Shown here: piece after piece, positions 46,001 to 58,892 of the stretch | Position numbering within the stretch: the first letter of the stretch is position 1 | Layout of the letters: the number at the start of each line of letters is the position of its first letter | Assembly (NCBI GenBank): GCA_028673005.1 | Contig: CM054115.1 | Span: 2,604,001 to 2,668,000, forward strand | Length of the DNA: 64,000 nt | Origin: Tanypteryx hageni | Lineage: Eukaryota > Arthropoda > Insecta > Odonata > Petaluridae | Direction: 5' to 3' | Translations under genes and position numbers: made by a program | Notes under the pieces: model-generated | The model's database searches: none | Seen by the model: only the letters and a program-made list of their open reading frames with translations | Told to the model about the DNA's origin: nothing

Positions 46001-47964
46001 GTGGAGGCTATAGAGTGGAGAATGGTAATGGGGGAAGCGATAGAATGAGGAACGATAGTAGAGGAGGCGATAGAGTGAGGAACGAACGAGGTGGAGGCGA
46101 TAGACGGAGGAACGATAAAGGTGGAGTCTATAGAGTGGAGAATTGTAGTGGGGGAAGAGATAGAGGGAGGAACGATAGTAGAAGAGGCGATGGAGGGAGA
46201 TACGATCGAGGTGGAGGCGATAGACGGAGGAACGATAGAGGTGGAGGCTATAGAGTGGAGAATGTTTAGGGGGGAAGCGATAGAGGGAGGAACGATAGTA
46301 GAGGATTCGATAGAGGGAGGAACGATCGAGGTGGAGGCGATAGACGTAGGAACGATAGAGGTGGAGGCTATAGAGTGGAGAATGGTAGTGGGGGAAGCGA
46401 TAGAGGGAGGAACGATAGTAGAGGATGCGACAGAGTGAGGAACGATCGAGGTGGAGGCGATAGACGGAGGAACGATAGAGGTGGAGGCTATAGAGTGGAA
46501 AATGGTAGTGGGGGAAGCGATAGAGGGAGGAACGATAGTAGAGGATGCGATAGAGGGAGGAACGATCGAGGTGGAGGCGATAGACGGAGGAACGATAGAG
46601 GTGGAGGGTATAGAGTGGAGAATGTTTAGGGGGGGAAGCGATAGAGGGAGGAACGATAGTAGAGGAGGCGATAGACGGAGGAACGATAGAGGTGCAGGCT
46701 ATAGATTGGAGAATGGTAGTGGGGGAAGCGATAGAGGGAGGTACGATAGTAGAGAGGCGAAAGAGGGAGGAACGATCGAGGTGGAGGCGATAGACGGAGG
46801 AACGATAGAGGTGGAGGGTTTAGAGTGGAGAATGGTAGTGGGGGAAGTGATAGAGGGAGGAACGATAGTAGAGGAGGCGATAGAGGGAGGAACGATAGAG
46901 GTGGAGGCTATAGAGTGGAGAAAGTTTAGGGGGGAAGCGATAGAGGGAGGAACGATAGTAGAGGATGCGATAGAATGAGGAACGATCGAGGTGGAGGCGA
47001 TAGACGGAGGAACGATGGAGGTGGAGGCTATAGAGTGGAGAATGGTAATGGGGGAAGCGATAGAATGAGGAACGATAGCAGAGGAGGCGATAGAGGGAGG
47101 AACGAACGAGGTGGAGGCGATAGACGGAGGAACGATAGAGGTGGAGGCTATGGAGTGGAGAATGGTAGTGGGGGAAGAGATAGAGGGAGGAACGATAGTA
47201 GAGGAGGCGATAGATGGAGGAACGATCGAGGTGGAGGCGATAGACGGAGGAACGATAGAGTTGGAGGCTATAGAGTGGAGAATGGTAGTGGGGGAAGCGA
47301 TAGAGGCAGGAACGATAGAGGTGGAGGCTATAGAGTAGAGAATGGTAGTGGAGGAAGAGATAGAGGGAGGAACGATAGTAGAGGAGGCGATAGAGGGAGG
47401 AACGATCGAGGTGGAGGCGATAGACCGAGGAACGATAGAGTTGGAGGCTATAGAGTGGAAAATGGTAGTGGGGGAAGCGATAGAGGGAGGAACGATAGTA
47501 GAGGATGCGATAGAGTGAGGAACGATCGAGGTGGAGGCGATAGACGGAGGAACGATAGAGGTGGAGGCTATAGAGTGGAAAATGGTAGTGGGGGAAGAGA
47601 TAGAGGTATGAACGATAGTAGAGGAGGCGATAGAGGGAGGAACGATCGAGGTGGAGGCGATAGACGGAGGAAAGATAGAGGTGGAGGCTATAGAGTGGAG
47701 AATGGTAGTGGGGGAAGCGATAGATCGAGGAACGATAGTAGAGAATGCGATAGAGGGAGGAACGATCGAGGTGGAGGCGATAGACGGAGGAACGATAGAG
47801 GTGGAGGCTATAGTGTGGAGAATGGTAGTGGGGGATGCGATAGAGGGAGGAACCATAGTAGAGGATGCGATAGAGGGAGGAACGATTGAGGTGGAGGCGA
47901 TAGACGGAGGAACGATAGAGGTGGAGGCTATAGAGTGGAGAATGGTAGTGGGGGAAGCGATAGA
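43071..47964. repeat. HOR H12 (4,894 bp)
   Basis: The left part follows H6 but continues past 45,240 without the P junction, into paired TATAGTATTCGATAG monomers, the TTCGAT B near 46,295 and the complete cassette near 46,637. It thus shows the unrearranged order from which H6 and H8 were cut. Private changes are TCTAGA at 44,363-44,368, GGAATGATAG near 44,215 (shared with H13 and H16) and GGGTTTAGAG near 46,817. Confidence 0.85.
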
Positions 47965-48312
47965 GGAGAAACGATAGTAGAGGATGCGATAGAGGGAAGA
48001 ACGATCGAGGTGGAGGCGATAGACGGAGGAACGATAAAGGTGGAGGCTATAGAGTGGAGAATGGTAATGGGGGAAGCGATAGAATGAGAAACGATAGTAG
48101 AGGTGGCGATAGAGGGAGGAACGATCGAGGTGGAGGCGATAGACGGAGGAACGATAGAGGTGGAGGCTATAGAGTGGAGAATGTTTAGGGGGGAAGCGAT
48201 AGAGGGAGGAACGATAGTAGAGGATGCGATAGAATGAGGAACGATCGAGGTGGAGGCGATAGACGGAGGAACGATAGAGGTGGAGGCTATAGAGTGGAGA
48301 ATGGTAATGGGT
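44140..48312. repeat. Tandem duplication Q1 (4,173 bp)
   Basis: Pairs with Q2. It starts in the monomer with GGAGGAAAGATAG and runs through the rest of H12 into H13 as far as the GGGTGA D. Q1 keeps the 121-bp monomer and the 30-bp subunit that Q2 lost near 50.1 kb. Confidence 0.8.
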
Positions 48313-48323
48313 GAAGCGATAGA
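48313..48323. repeat. Q1/Q2 junction (hybrid monomer)
   Basis: GGTAATGGGTGAAGCGATAG of the HOR-start class is joined to AGGGAGGAAAGATAG of the 44.14-kb class. The switch lies in 11 bases. The same hybrid recurs at about 59,241-59,251. Confidence 0.85.
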
Positions 48324-50087
48324 GGGAGGAAAGATAGTAGAGGAGGCGATAGAGTGAGGAACGATCGAGGTGGAGGCGATAGACGGAGGAATGATAGAGG
48401 TGGAGGCTATAGAGTGGAGAATGTTTAGTGGGGGAAGCGAGAGAGGGAGGAACGATAGTAGAGGATGCGATAGAATGAGGAACGATCGAGGTGGAGGCGA
48501 TAGACGGAGGAACGATAGAGGTGGAGACTAAAGAGTGGAGAATGGTAATGGGGGAAGCGATAGAATGAGGAACGATAGTAGAGGAGGCGATAGAGTGAGG
48601 AACGATCGAGGTGGAGGCGATAGACGGAGGAACGATAGAGGTGGAGGCTATAGAGTGGAGAATGTTTAGTGGGGGAAGCGATAGAGGGAGGAACGATAGT
48701 AGAGGATGCGATAGAATGAGGAACGATCGAGGTGGAGGCGATAGACGGAGGAACGATAGAGGTGGAGGCTATAGAGTGGAGAATGGTAATGGGGGAAGCG
48801 ATAGAATGAGGAACGATAGTAGAGGAGGCGATAGAATGAGGAACAATCGAGGTGGAGGCGATAGACGGAGGAACGATAGAGGTGGAGGCTATAGAGTGGA
48901 AAATGGTAGTGGGGGAAGAGATAGAGGGATGAACGATAGTAGAGGTGGCGATAGAGGGAGGAACGATCGAGGTGGAGGCGACAGACGGAGGAACGATAGA
49001 GGTGGAGGCTATAGAGTGGAGAATGGTAGTGGGGGAAGAGATAGAGGGAGGAACGATAATAGAGGAGGCGATAGAGGGAGGAACGATAGAGTTGGAGGCT
49101 ATAGAGTGGAGAATGGTAGTGGGGGAAGCGATAGAGGGAGGAACGATAGTATAGTATTCGATAGAGCTAGGAACGATTGAGGTGGAGGCGATAGACGTAG
49201 GAACGATAGAAGTGGAGGCTATAGAGTGGAAAATGGTAGTGGGGGAAGAGATAGAGGGATGAACGATAGTAGAGGTGGCGATAGAGGGAGGAACGATCGA
49301 GGTGGAGGCGATAGACGGAGAAACGATAGAGTTGGAGGCTATAGAGTGGAGAATGGTAGTGGGGGAAGCGATAGAGGGAGGAACGATAGTAGAGGATGCG
49401 ATAGAGGAAGGAACGATCGAGGTGGAGGCGATAGACGGAGGAACGATAGAGGTGGAGGCTATAGAGTGGAGAATGTTTAGTGGGGGAAGCGATAGAGGGA
49501 GGAACGATAGTAGAGGTTGCGATAGAGGGAGGAACGATCGAGGTGGAGGCGATAGACGGAGGAACGATAGAGGTGGAGGCTATAGAGTGGAGAATGGTAG
49601 TGGGGGAAGAGATAGAGGGAGGAACGATAATAGAGGAGGCGATAGAGGGAGGAACGATCGAGGTGGAGTCGATAGACGGAGGAACGATAGAGTTGGAGGC
49701 TATAGAGTGGAGAATGGTAGTGGGGGAAGCGATAGAGGGAGGAACGATAGTATAGTATTCGATAGAGGTAGGAACGATTGAGGTGGAGGCGATAGACGTA
49801 GGAACGATAGAGGTGGAGGCTATAGAGTGGAAAATGGTAGTGGGGGAAGAGATAGAGGGATGAACGATAGTAGAGGTGGCGATAGAGGGAGGAACGATCG
49901 AGGTGGAGGCGATAGACGGAGAAACGATAGAGTTGGAGGCTATAGAGTGGAGAATGGTAGTGGGGGAAGCGATAGAGGGAGGAACGATAGTAGAGGATGC
50001 GATAGAGGGAGGAACGATCGAGGTGGAGGCGATAGACGGAGGAACGATAGAGGTGGAGGCTATAGAGTGGAGAATGGTAATGGGGGA

Positions 50088-50177
50088 AGCGATAGAATGA
50101 GGAACGATAGTAGAGGAGGCGATAGACGGAGGAACGATAAAGGTGGAGTCTATAGAGTGGAGAATTGTAGTGGGGGA
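50088..50177 (+). repeat. 90-bp monomer from loss of B (private to H13)
   Basis: A (50088-50117) is followed directly by C (50118-50147, with CGATAAAGG) and D. The related monomer near 61,049 still has B. This 30-bp loss is therefore recent and unique to this HOR copy. Confidence 0.85.
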
Positions 50178-51986
50178 AGAGATAGAGGGAGGAACGATAG
50201 TAGAAGAGGCGATGGAGGGAGATACGATCGAGGTGGAGGCGATAGACGGAGGAACGATAGAGGTGGAGGCTATAGAGTGGAGAATGTTTAGGGGGGAAGC
50301 GATAGAGGGAGGAACGATAGTAGAGGATTCGATAGAGGGAGGAACGATCGAGGTGGAGGCGATAGACGTAGGAACGATAGAGGTGGAGGCTATAGAGTGG
50401 AGAATGGTAGTGGGGGAAGCGATAGAGGGAGGAACGATAGTAGAGGATGCGACAGAGTGAGGAACGATCGAGGTGGAGGCGATAGACGGAGGAACGATAG
50501 AGGTGGAGGCTATAGAGTGGAAAATGGTAGTGGGGGAAGCGATAGAGGGAGGAACGATAGTAGAGGATGCGATAGAGGGAGGAACGATCGAGGTGGAGGC
50601 GATAGACGGAGGAACGATAGAGGTGGAGGGTATAGAGTGGAGAATGTTTAGGGGGGGAAGCGATAGAGGGAGGAACGATAGTAGAGGAGGCGATAGACGG
50701 AGGAACGATAGAGGTGCAGGCTATAGATTGGAGAATGGTAGTGGGGGAAGCGATAGAGGGAGGTACGATAGTAGAGAGGCGAAAGAGGGAGGAACGATCG
50801 AGGTGGAGGCGATAGACGGAGGAACGATAGAGGTGGAGGGTATAGAGTGGAGAATGGTAGTGGGGGAAGTGATAGAGGGAGGAACGATAGTAGAGGAGGC
50901 GATAGAGGGAGGAACGATAGAGGTGGAGGCTATAGAGTGGAGAAAGTTTAGGGGGGAAGCGATAGAGGGAGGAACGATAGTAGAGGATGCGATAGAATGA
51001 GGAACGATCGAGGTGGAGGCGATAGACGGAGGAACGATGGAGGTGGAGGCTATAGAGTGGAGAATGGTAATGGGGGAAGCGATAGAATGAGGAACGATAG
51101 CAGAGGAGGCGATAGAGGGAGGAACGAACGAGGTGGAGGCGATAGACGGAGGAACGATAGAGGTGGAGGCTATGGAGTGGAGAATGGTAGTGGGGGAAGA
51201 GATAGAGGGAGGAACGATAGTAGAGGAGGCGATAGATGGAGGAACGATCGAGGTGGAGGCGATAGACGGAGGAACGATAGAGTTGGAGGCTATAGAGTGG
51301 AGAATGGTAGTGGGGGAAGCGATAGAGGCAGGAACGATAGAGGTGGAGGCTATAGAGTAGAGAATGGTAGTGGAGGAAGAGATAGAGGGAGGAACGATAG
51401 TAGAGGAGGCGATAGAGGGAGGAACGATCGAGGTGGAGGCGATAGACCGAGGAACGATAGAGTTGGAGGCTATAGAGTGGAAAATGGTAGTGGGGGAAGC
51501 GATAGAGGGAGGAACGATAGTAGAGGATGCGATAGAGTGAGGAACGATCGAGGTGGAGGCGATAGACGGAGGAACGATAGAGGTGGAGGCTATAGAGTGG
51601 AAAATGGTAGTGGGGGAAGAGATAGAGGTATGAACGATAGTAGAGGAGGCGATAGAGGGAGGAACGATCGAGGTGGAGGCGATAGACGGAGGAAAGATAG
51701 AGGTGGAGGCTATAGAGTGGAGAATGGTAGTGGGGGAAGCGATAGATCGAGGAACGATAGTAGAGAATGCGATAGAGGGAGGAACGATCGAGGTGGAGGC
51801 GATAGACGGAGGAACGATAGAGGTGGAGGCTATAGTGTGGAGAATGGTAGTGGGGGATGCGATAGAGGGAGGAACCATAGTAGAGGATGCGATAGAGGGA
51901 GGAACGATTGAGGTGGAGGCGATAGACGGAGGAACGATAGAGGTGGAGGCTATAGAGTGGAGAATGGTAGTGGGGGAAGCGATAGA

Positions 51987-54900
51987 GGAGAAACGATAGT
52001 AGAGGATGCGATAGAGGGAAGAACGATCGAGGTGGAGGCGATAGACGGAGGAACGATAAAGGTGGAGGCTATAGAGTGGAGAATGGTAATGGGGGAAGCG
52101 ATAGAATGAGAAACGATAGTAGAGGTGGCGATAGAGGGAGGAACGATCGAGGTGGAGGCGATAGACGGAGGAACGATAGAGGTGGAGGCTATAGAGTGGA
52201 GAATGTTTAGGGGGGAAGCGATAGAGGGAGGAACGATAGTAGAGGATGCGATAGAATGAGGAACGATCGAGGTGGAGGCGATAGACGGAGGAACGATAGA
52301 GGTGGAGGCTATAGAGTGGAGAATGGTAATGGGTGAAGCGATAGAATGAGGAACGATAGTAGAGGAGGCGATAGAGGGAGGAAAGAACGAGGTGGAGGCG
52401 ATAGACGGAGGAACGATAGAGGTGGAGGCTATAGAGTGGAGAATGGTAGTGGGGGAAGAGATAGAGGGAGGAACGATAGTAGAGGAGGCGATAGAGGGAG
52501 GAACGATCGAGGTGGAGGCGATAGACGGAGAAACGATAGAGTTGGAGGCTATAGAGTGGAGAATGTTTAGTGGGGGAAGCGATAGAGGGAGGAACGATAG
52601 TAGAGGATGCGATAGAATGAGGAACGATCGAGGTGGAGGCGATAGACGGAGGAACGATAGAGGTGGAGGCTATAGAGTGGAGAATGGTAATGGGGGAAGC
52701 GATAGAATGAGGAACGATAGTAGAGGAGGCGATAGAATGAGGAACGATCGAGGTGGAGGCGATAGACGGAGGAACGATAGAGGTGGAGGCTATAGAGTGG
52801 AGAATGGTAATGGGGGAAGCGATAGAATGAGGAACGATAGTAGAGGAGGCGATAGAGGGAGGAACGATCGAGGTGGAGGCGATAGACGGAGGAACGATAG
52901 AGGTGGAGGCTATAGAGTGGAGAATGGTAGTGGGGGAAGCGATAGAGGGAGGAACGATAGTAGAGGAGGCGATAGAGTGAGGAACGATCGAGGTGGAGGC
53001 GATAGACGGAGGAACGATAGAGGTGGAGGCTATAGAGTGGAGAATGTTTAGTGGGGGAAGCGAGAGAGGGAGGAACGATAGTAGAGGATGCGATAGAATG
53101 AGGAACGATCGAGGTGGAGGCGATAGACGGAGGAACGATAGAGGTGGAGACTATAGAGTGGAGAATGGTAATGGGGGAAGCTATAGAATGAGGAACGATA
53201 GTAGAGGAGGCGATAGAGTGAGGAACGATCGAGGTGGAGGCGATAGACGGAGGAACGATAGAGGTGGAGGCTATAGAGTGGAGAATGTTTAGTGGGGGAA
53301 GCGATAGAGGGAGGAACGATAGTAGAGGATGCGATAGAATGAGGAACGATCGAGGTGGAGGCGATAGACGGAGGAACGATAGAGGTGGAGGCTATAGAGT
53401 GGAGAATGTTTAGGGGGGAAGCGATAGGGGGAGGAACGATAGTAGAGGATGCGATAGAATGAGGAACGATCGAGGTGGAGGCGATAGACGGAGGAACGGT
53501 AGAGGTGGAGGCTATAGAGTGGAGAATGGTAATGGGGGAAGCGATAGAATGAGGAACGATAGTAGAGGAGGCGATAGAGGGAGGAACGATCGAGGTGGAG
53601 GCGATAGACGGAGGAACGATAGAGGTGGAGGCTATAGAGTGGAGAATGGTAGTGGGGGAAGCGATAGAGGGAGGAACGATAGTAGAGGAGGCGATAGAGT
53701 GAGGAACGATCGAGGTGGAGGCGATAGACGGAGGAACGATAGAGGTGGAGACTATAGAGTGGAGAATGTTTAGTGGGGGATGCGATAGAGGGAGGAACGA
53801 TAATAGAGGATGTGATAGAAGAAGGAACGATCGAGGTGGAGGCGATAGATGGAGGAACGATAGAGGTGGAGGCTATAGAGTGGAGAATGGTAATGGGGGA
53901 AGCGATAGAATGAGGAACGATAGTAGAGGAGGCGATAGAGTGAGGAACGAACGAGGTGGAGGCGATAGACGGAGGAACGATAAAGGTGGAGTCTATAGAG
54001 TGGAGAATTGTAGTGGGGGAAGAGATAGAGGGAGGAACGATAGTAGAAGAGGCGATGGAGGGAGAAACGATCGAGGTGGAGGCGATAGACGGAGGAACGA
54101 TAGAGGTGGAGGCTATAGAGTGGAGAATGTTTAGGGGGGAAGCGATAGAGGGAGGAACGATAGTAGAGGATTCGATAGAGGGAGGAACGATTGAGGTGGA
54201 GGCGATAGACGTAGGAACGATAGAGGTGGAGGCTATAGAGTGGAGAATGGTAGTGGGGGAAGCGATAGAGTGAGGAACGATCGAGGTGGAGGCGATAGAC
54301 GGAGGAACGATAGAGGTGGAGGCTATAGAGTGGAAAATGGTAGTGGGGGAAGCGATAGAGGGAGGAACGATAGTAGAGGATGCGATAGAGGGAGGAACGA
54401 TCGAGGTGGAGGCGATAGACGGAGGAACGATAGAGGTGGAGGGTATAGAGTGGAGAATGTTTAGGGGGGGAAGCGATAGAGGGAGGAACGATAGTAGAGG
54501 AGGCGATAGACGGAGGAACGATAGAGGTGCAGGCTATAGATTGGAGAATGGTAGTGGGGGAAGCGATAGAGGGAGGAACGATAGAGGTGGAGGCTATAGA
54601 GTAGAGAATGGTAGTGGAGGAAGAGATAGAGGGAGGAACGATAGTAGAGGAGGCGATAGAGGGAGGAACGATCGAGGTGGAGGCGATAGACCGAGGAACG
54701 ATAGAGTTGGAGGCTATAGAGTGGAGAATGGTAGTGGGGGAAGCGATAGAGGCAGGAACGATAGAGGTGGAGGCTATAGAGTAGAGAATGGTAGTGGAGG
54801 AAGAGATAGAGGGAGGAACGATAGTAGAGGAGGCGATAGAGGGAGGAACGATCGAGGTGGAGGCGATAGACCGAGGAACGATAGAGTTGGAGGCTATAGA

Positions 54901-55410
54901 GTGGAAAATGGTAGTGGGGGAAGCGATAGAGGGAGGAACGATAGTAGAGGATGCGATAGAGTGAGGAACGATCGAGGTGGAGGCGATAGACGGAGGAACG
55001 ATAGAGGTGGAGGCTATAGAGTGGAAAATGGTAGTGGGGGAAGAGATAGAGGTATGAACGATAGTAGAGGAGGCGATAGAGGGAGGAACGATCGAGGTGG
55101 AGGCGATAGACGGAGGAAAGATAGAGGTGGAGGCTATAGAGTGGAGAATGGTAGTGGGGGAAGCGATAGAGGGAGGAACGATAGTAGAGAATGCGATAGA
55201 GGGAGGAACGATCGAGGTGGAGGCGATAGACGGAGGAACGATAGAGGTGGAGGCTATAGTGTGGAGAATGGTAGTGGGGGATGCGATAGTGGGAGGAACC
55301 ATAGTAGAGGATGCGATAGAGGGAGGAACGATTGAGGTGGAGGCGATAGACGGAGGAACGATAGAGGTGGAGGCTATAGAGTGGAGAATGGTAGTGGGGG
55401 AAGCGATAGA
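51987..55410. repeat. HOR H14 (3,424 bp)
   Basis: Same length and monomer order as H9 at a 19,364-bp offset, without H9's private G-run break near 34,885. The second half of the 180-bp duplication has GAGGAGG near 54,828, where H3 and H9 have GAGGACG. Confidence 0.85.
54562..54921 (+). repeat. 180-bp tandem duplication, copy in H14
   Basis: Counterpart at a 19,364-bp offset from H9. Its second half has GAGGAGGCG instead of GAGGACGCG, so the two halves are more alike here. This is either the older state or the result of local conversion. Confidence 0.8.
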
Positions 55411-58400
55411 GGAGAAACGATAGTAGAGGATGCGATAGAGGGAAGAACGATCGAGGTGGAGGCGATAGACGGAGGAACGATAGAGGTGGAGGCTATAGAG
55501 TGGAGAATGGTAATGGGGGAAGCGATAAAATGAGAAACGATAGTAGAGGTGGCGATAGAGGTAGGAACGATCGAGGTGGAGGCGATAGACGGAGGAACGA
55601 TAGAGGTGGAGGTTATAGATTGGAGAATGTTTAGGGGGGAAGCGATAGAGGGAGGAACGATAGTAGAGGATGCGATAGAATGAGGAACGATCGAGGTGGA
55701 GGCGATAGACGGAGGAACGATAGAGGTGGAGGCTATAGAGTGGAGAAAGGTAATGGGGGAAGCGATAGAATGAGGAACGATAGTAGAGGAGGCGATAGAA
55801 TGAGGAACGATCGAGGTGGAGGCGATAGACGGAGGAACGATAGAGGTGGAGGCTATAGAGTGGAGAATGGTAATGGGGGAAGCGATAGAATGAGGAACGA
55901 TAGTAGAGGAGGCGATAGAGGGAGGAACGATCGAGGTGGAGGCGATAGACGGAGGAACGATAGAGGTGGAGGCTATAGAGTGGAGAATGGTAGTGGGGGA
56001 AGCGATAGAGGGAGGAACGATAGTAGAGGAGGCGATAGAGTGAGGAACGATCGAGGTGGAGGCGATAGACGGAGGAACGATAGAGGTGGAGGCTATAGAG
56101 TGGAGAATGTTTAGTGGGGGAAGCGAGAGAGGGAGGAACGATAGTAGAGGATGCGATAGAATGACGAACGATCGAGGTGGAGGCGATAGACGGAGGAACG
56201 ATAGAGGTGGAGACTATAGAGTGGAGAATGGTAATGGGGGAAGCTATAGAATGAGGAACGATAGTAGAGGAGGCGATAGAGTGAGGAACGATCGAGGTGG
56301 AGGCGATAGACGGAGGAACGATAGAGGTGGAGGCTATAGAGTGGAGAATGTTTAGTGGGGGAAGCGATAGAGGGAGGAACGATAGTAGAGGATGCGATAG
56401 AATGAGGAACGATCGAGGTGGAGGCGATAGACGGAGGAACGATAGAGGTGGAGGCTATAGAGTGGTGAATGTTTAGGGGGGAAGCGATAGGGGGAGGAAC
56501 GATAGTAGAGGATGCGATAGAATGAGTAACGATCGAGGTGGAGGCGATAGACGGAGGAACGATAGAGGTGGAGGCTATAGAGTGGAGAATGGTAATGGGG
56601 GAAGCGATAGAATGAGGAACGATAGTAGAGGAGGCGATAGAGGGAGGAACGATCGAGGTGGAGGCGATAGACGGAGGAACGATAGAGGTGGAGGCTATAG
56701 AGTGGAGAATGGTAGTGGGGGAAGCGATAGAGGGAGGAACGATAGTAGAGGAGGCGATAGAGTGAGGAACGATCGAGGTGGAGGCGATAGACGGAGGAAC
56801 GATAGAGGTGGAGACTATAGAGTGGAGAATGTTTAGTGGGGGATGCGATAGAGGGAGGAACGATAGTAGAGGATGTGAAAGAAGAAGGAACGATCGAGGT
56901 GGAGGCGATAGATGGAGGAACGATAGAGGTGGAGGCTATAGAGTGGAGAATGGTAATGGGGGAAGCGATAGAATGAGGAACGATAGTAGAGGAGGCGATA
57001 GAGTGAGGAACGAACGAGGTGGAGGCGATAGACGGAGGAACGATAAAGGTGGAGTCTATAGAGTGGAGAATTGTAGTGGGGGAAGAGATAGAGGGAGGAA
57101 CGATAGTAGAAGAGGCGATGGAGGGAGAAACGATCGAGGTGGAGGCGATAGACGGAGGAACGATAGAGGTGGAGGCTATAGAGTGGAGAATGTTTAGGGG
57201 GGAAGCGATAGAGGGAGGAACGATAGTAGAGGATTCGATAGAGGGAGGAACGATTGAGGTGGAGGCGATAGACGTAGGAACGATAGAGGTGGAGGCTATA
57301 GAGTGGAGAATGGTAGTGGGGGAAGCGATAGAGGGAGGAACGATAGTAGAGGATGCGATAGAGTGAGGAACGATCGAGGTGGAGGCGATAGACGGAGGAA
57401 CGATAGAGGTGGAGGCTATAGAGTGGAAAATGGTAGTAGGGGAAGCGATAGAGGGAGGAACGATAGTAGAGGATGCGATAGAGGGAGGAACGATCGAGGT
57501 GGAGGCGATAGACGGAGGAACGATAGAGGTGGAGGGTATAGAGTGGAGAATGTTTAGGGGGGGAAGCGATAGAGGGAGAAACGATAGTAGAGGAGGCGAT
57601 AGACGGAGGAACGATAGAGGTGCAGGCTATAGATTGGAGAATGGTAGTGGGGGAAGCGATAGAGGGAGGTACGATAGTAGAGAGGCGAAAGAGGGAGGAA
57701 CGATCGAGGTGGAGGCGATAGACGGAGGAACGATAGAGGTGGAGGGTATAGAGTGGAGAATGGTAGTGGGGGAAGTGATAGAGGGAGGAACGATAGTAGA
57801 GGAGGCGATAGAGGGAGGAACGATAGAGGTGGAGGCTATAGAGTGGAGAATGTTTAGGGGGGAAGCGATAGAGGGAGGAACGATAGTAGAGGATGCGATA
57901 GAATGAGGAACGATCGAGGTGGAGGCGATAGACGGAGGAACGATGGAGGTGGAGGCTATAGAGTGGAGAATGGTAATGGGGGAAGCGATAGAATGAGGAA
58001 CGATAGCAGAGGAGGCGATAGAGGGAGGAACGAACGAGGTGGAGGCGATAGACGGAGGAACGATAGAGGTGGAGGCTATGGAGTGGAGAATGGTAGTGGG
58101 GGAAGAGATAGATGGAGGAACGATAGTAGAGGAGGCGATAGATGGAGGAACGATCGAGGTGGAGGCGATAGACGGAGGAACGATAGAGTTGGAGGCTATA
58201 GAGTGGAAAATGGTAGTGGGGGAAGCGATAGAGGCAGGAACGATAGAGGTGGAGGCTATAGAGTAGAGAATGGTAGTGGAGGAAGAGATAGAGGGAGGAA
58301 CGATAGTAGAGGAGGCGATAGAGGGAGGAACGATCGAGGTGGAGGCGATAGACCGAGGAACGATAGAGTTGGAGGCTATAGAGTGGAAAATGGTAGTGGG

Positions 58401-58892
58401 GGAAGCGATAGAGGGAGGAACGATAGTAGAGGATGCGATAGAGTGAGGAACGATCGAGGTGGAGGCGATAGACGGAGGAACGATAGAGGTGGAGGCTATA
58501 GAGTGGAAAATGGTAGTGGGGGAAGAGATAGAGGTATGAACGATAGTAGAGGAGGCGATAGAGGGAGGAACGATCGAGGTGGAGGCGATAGACGGAGGAA
58601 AGATAGAGGTGGAGGCTATAGAGTGGAGAATGGTAGTGGGGGAAGCGATAGATCGAGGAACGATAGTAGAGAATGCGATAGAGGGAGGAACGATCGAGGT
58701 GGAGGCGATAGACGGAGGAACGATAGAGGTGGAGGCTATAGTGTGGAGAATGGTAGTGGGGGATGCGATAGAGGGAGGAACCATAGTAGAGGATGCGATA
58801 GAGGGAGGAACGATTGAGGTGGAGGCGATAGACGGAGGAACGATAGAGGTGGAGGCTATAGAGTGGAGAATGGTAGTGGGGGAAGCGATAGA
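55411..58892. repeat. HOR H15 (3,482 bp)
   Basis: Follows H10 up to at least 58,206 (GAGTGGAAAATGG before the 60-bp monomer). From 58,651 on it follows the 47.7-kb type (GATAGATCGAGGAACG, and AGAGGGAGGAACCATAG). The switch lies between these points. A private GAGTGGTGAATG is near 56,462. Confidence 0.85.

Larger units (their letters stand above)
47965..51986. repeat. HOR H13 (4,022 bp)
   Basis: Begins like H2 and H12, then switches at 48,313-48,323 to the 44,140-type monomers. Relative to H12 it lacks a 121-bp monomer near 50.1 kb and a further 30-bp subunit (50,088-50,177). The cassette is complete near 50,659. Confidence 0.85.
48313..52334. repeat. Tandem duplication Q2 (4,022 bp)
   Basis: Second copy, 151 bp shorter than Q1 (121 + 30 bp). 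After 52,345 the sequence follows the ordinary GATAGAATGAGG order seen at 11,485, as expected where a tandem duplication returns to the ancestral flank. Confidence 0.8.
47279..58206. repeat. Tandem duplication R1 (10,928 bp)
   Basis: Pairs with R2. The exact edges are uncertain by about 440 bp, because H15 changes from H10-like to 47.7-kb-like somewhere between 58,207 and 58,650. R1 contains the right part of H12, H13, H14 and most of H15. Confidence 0.75.
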
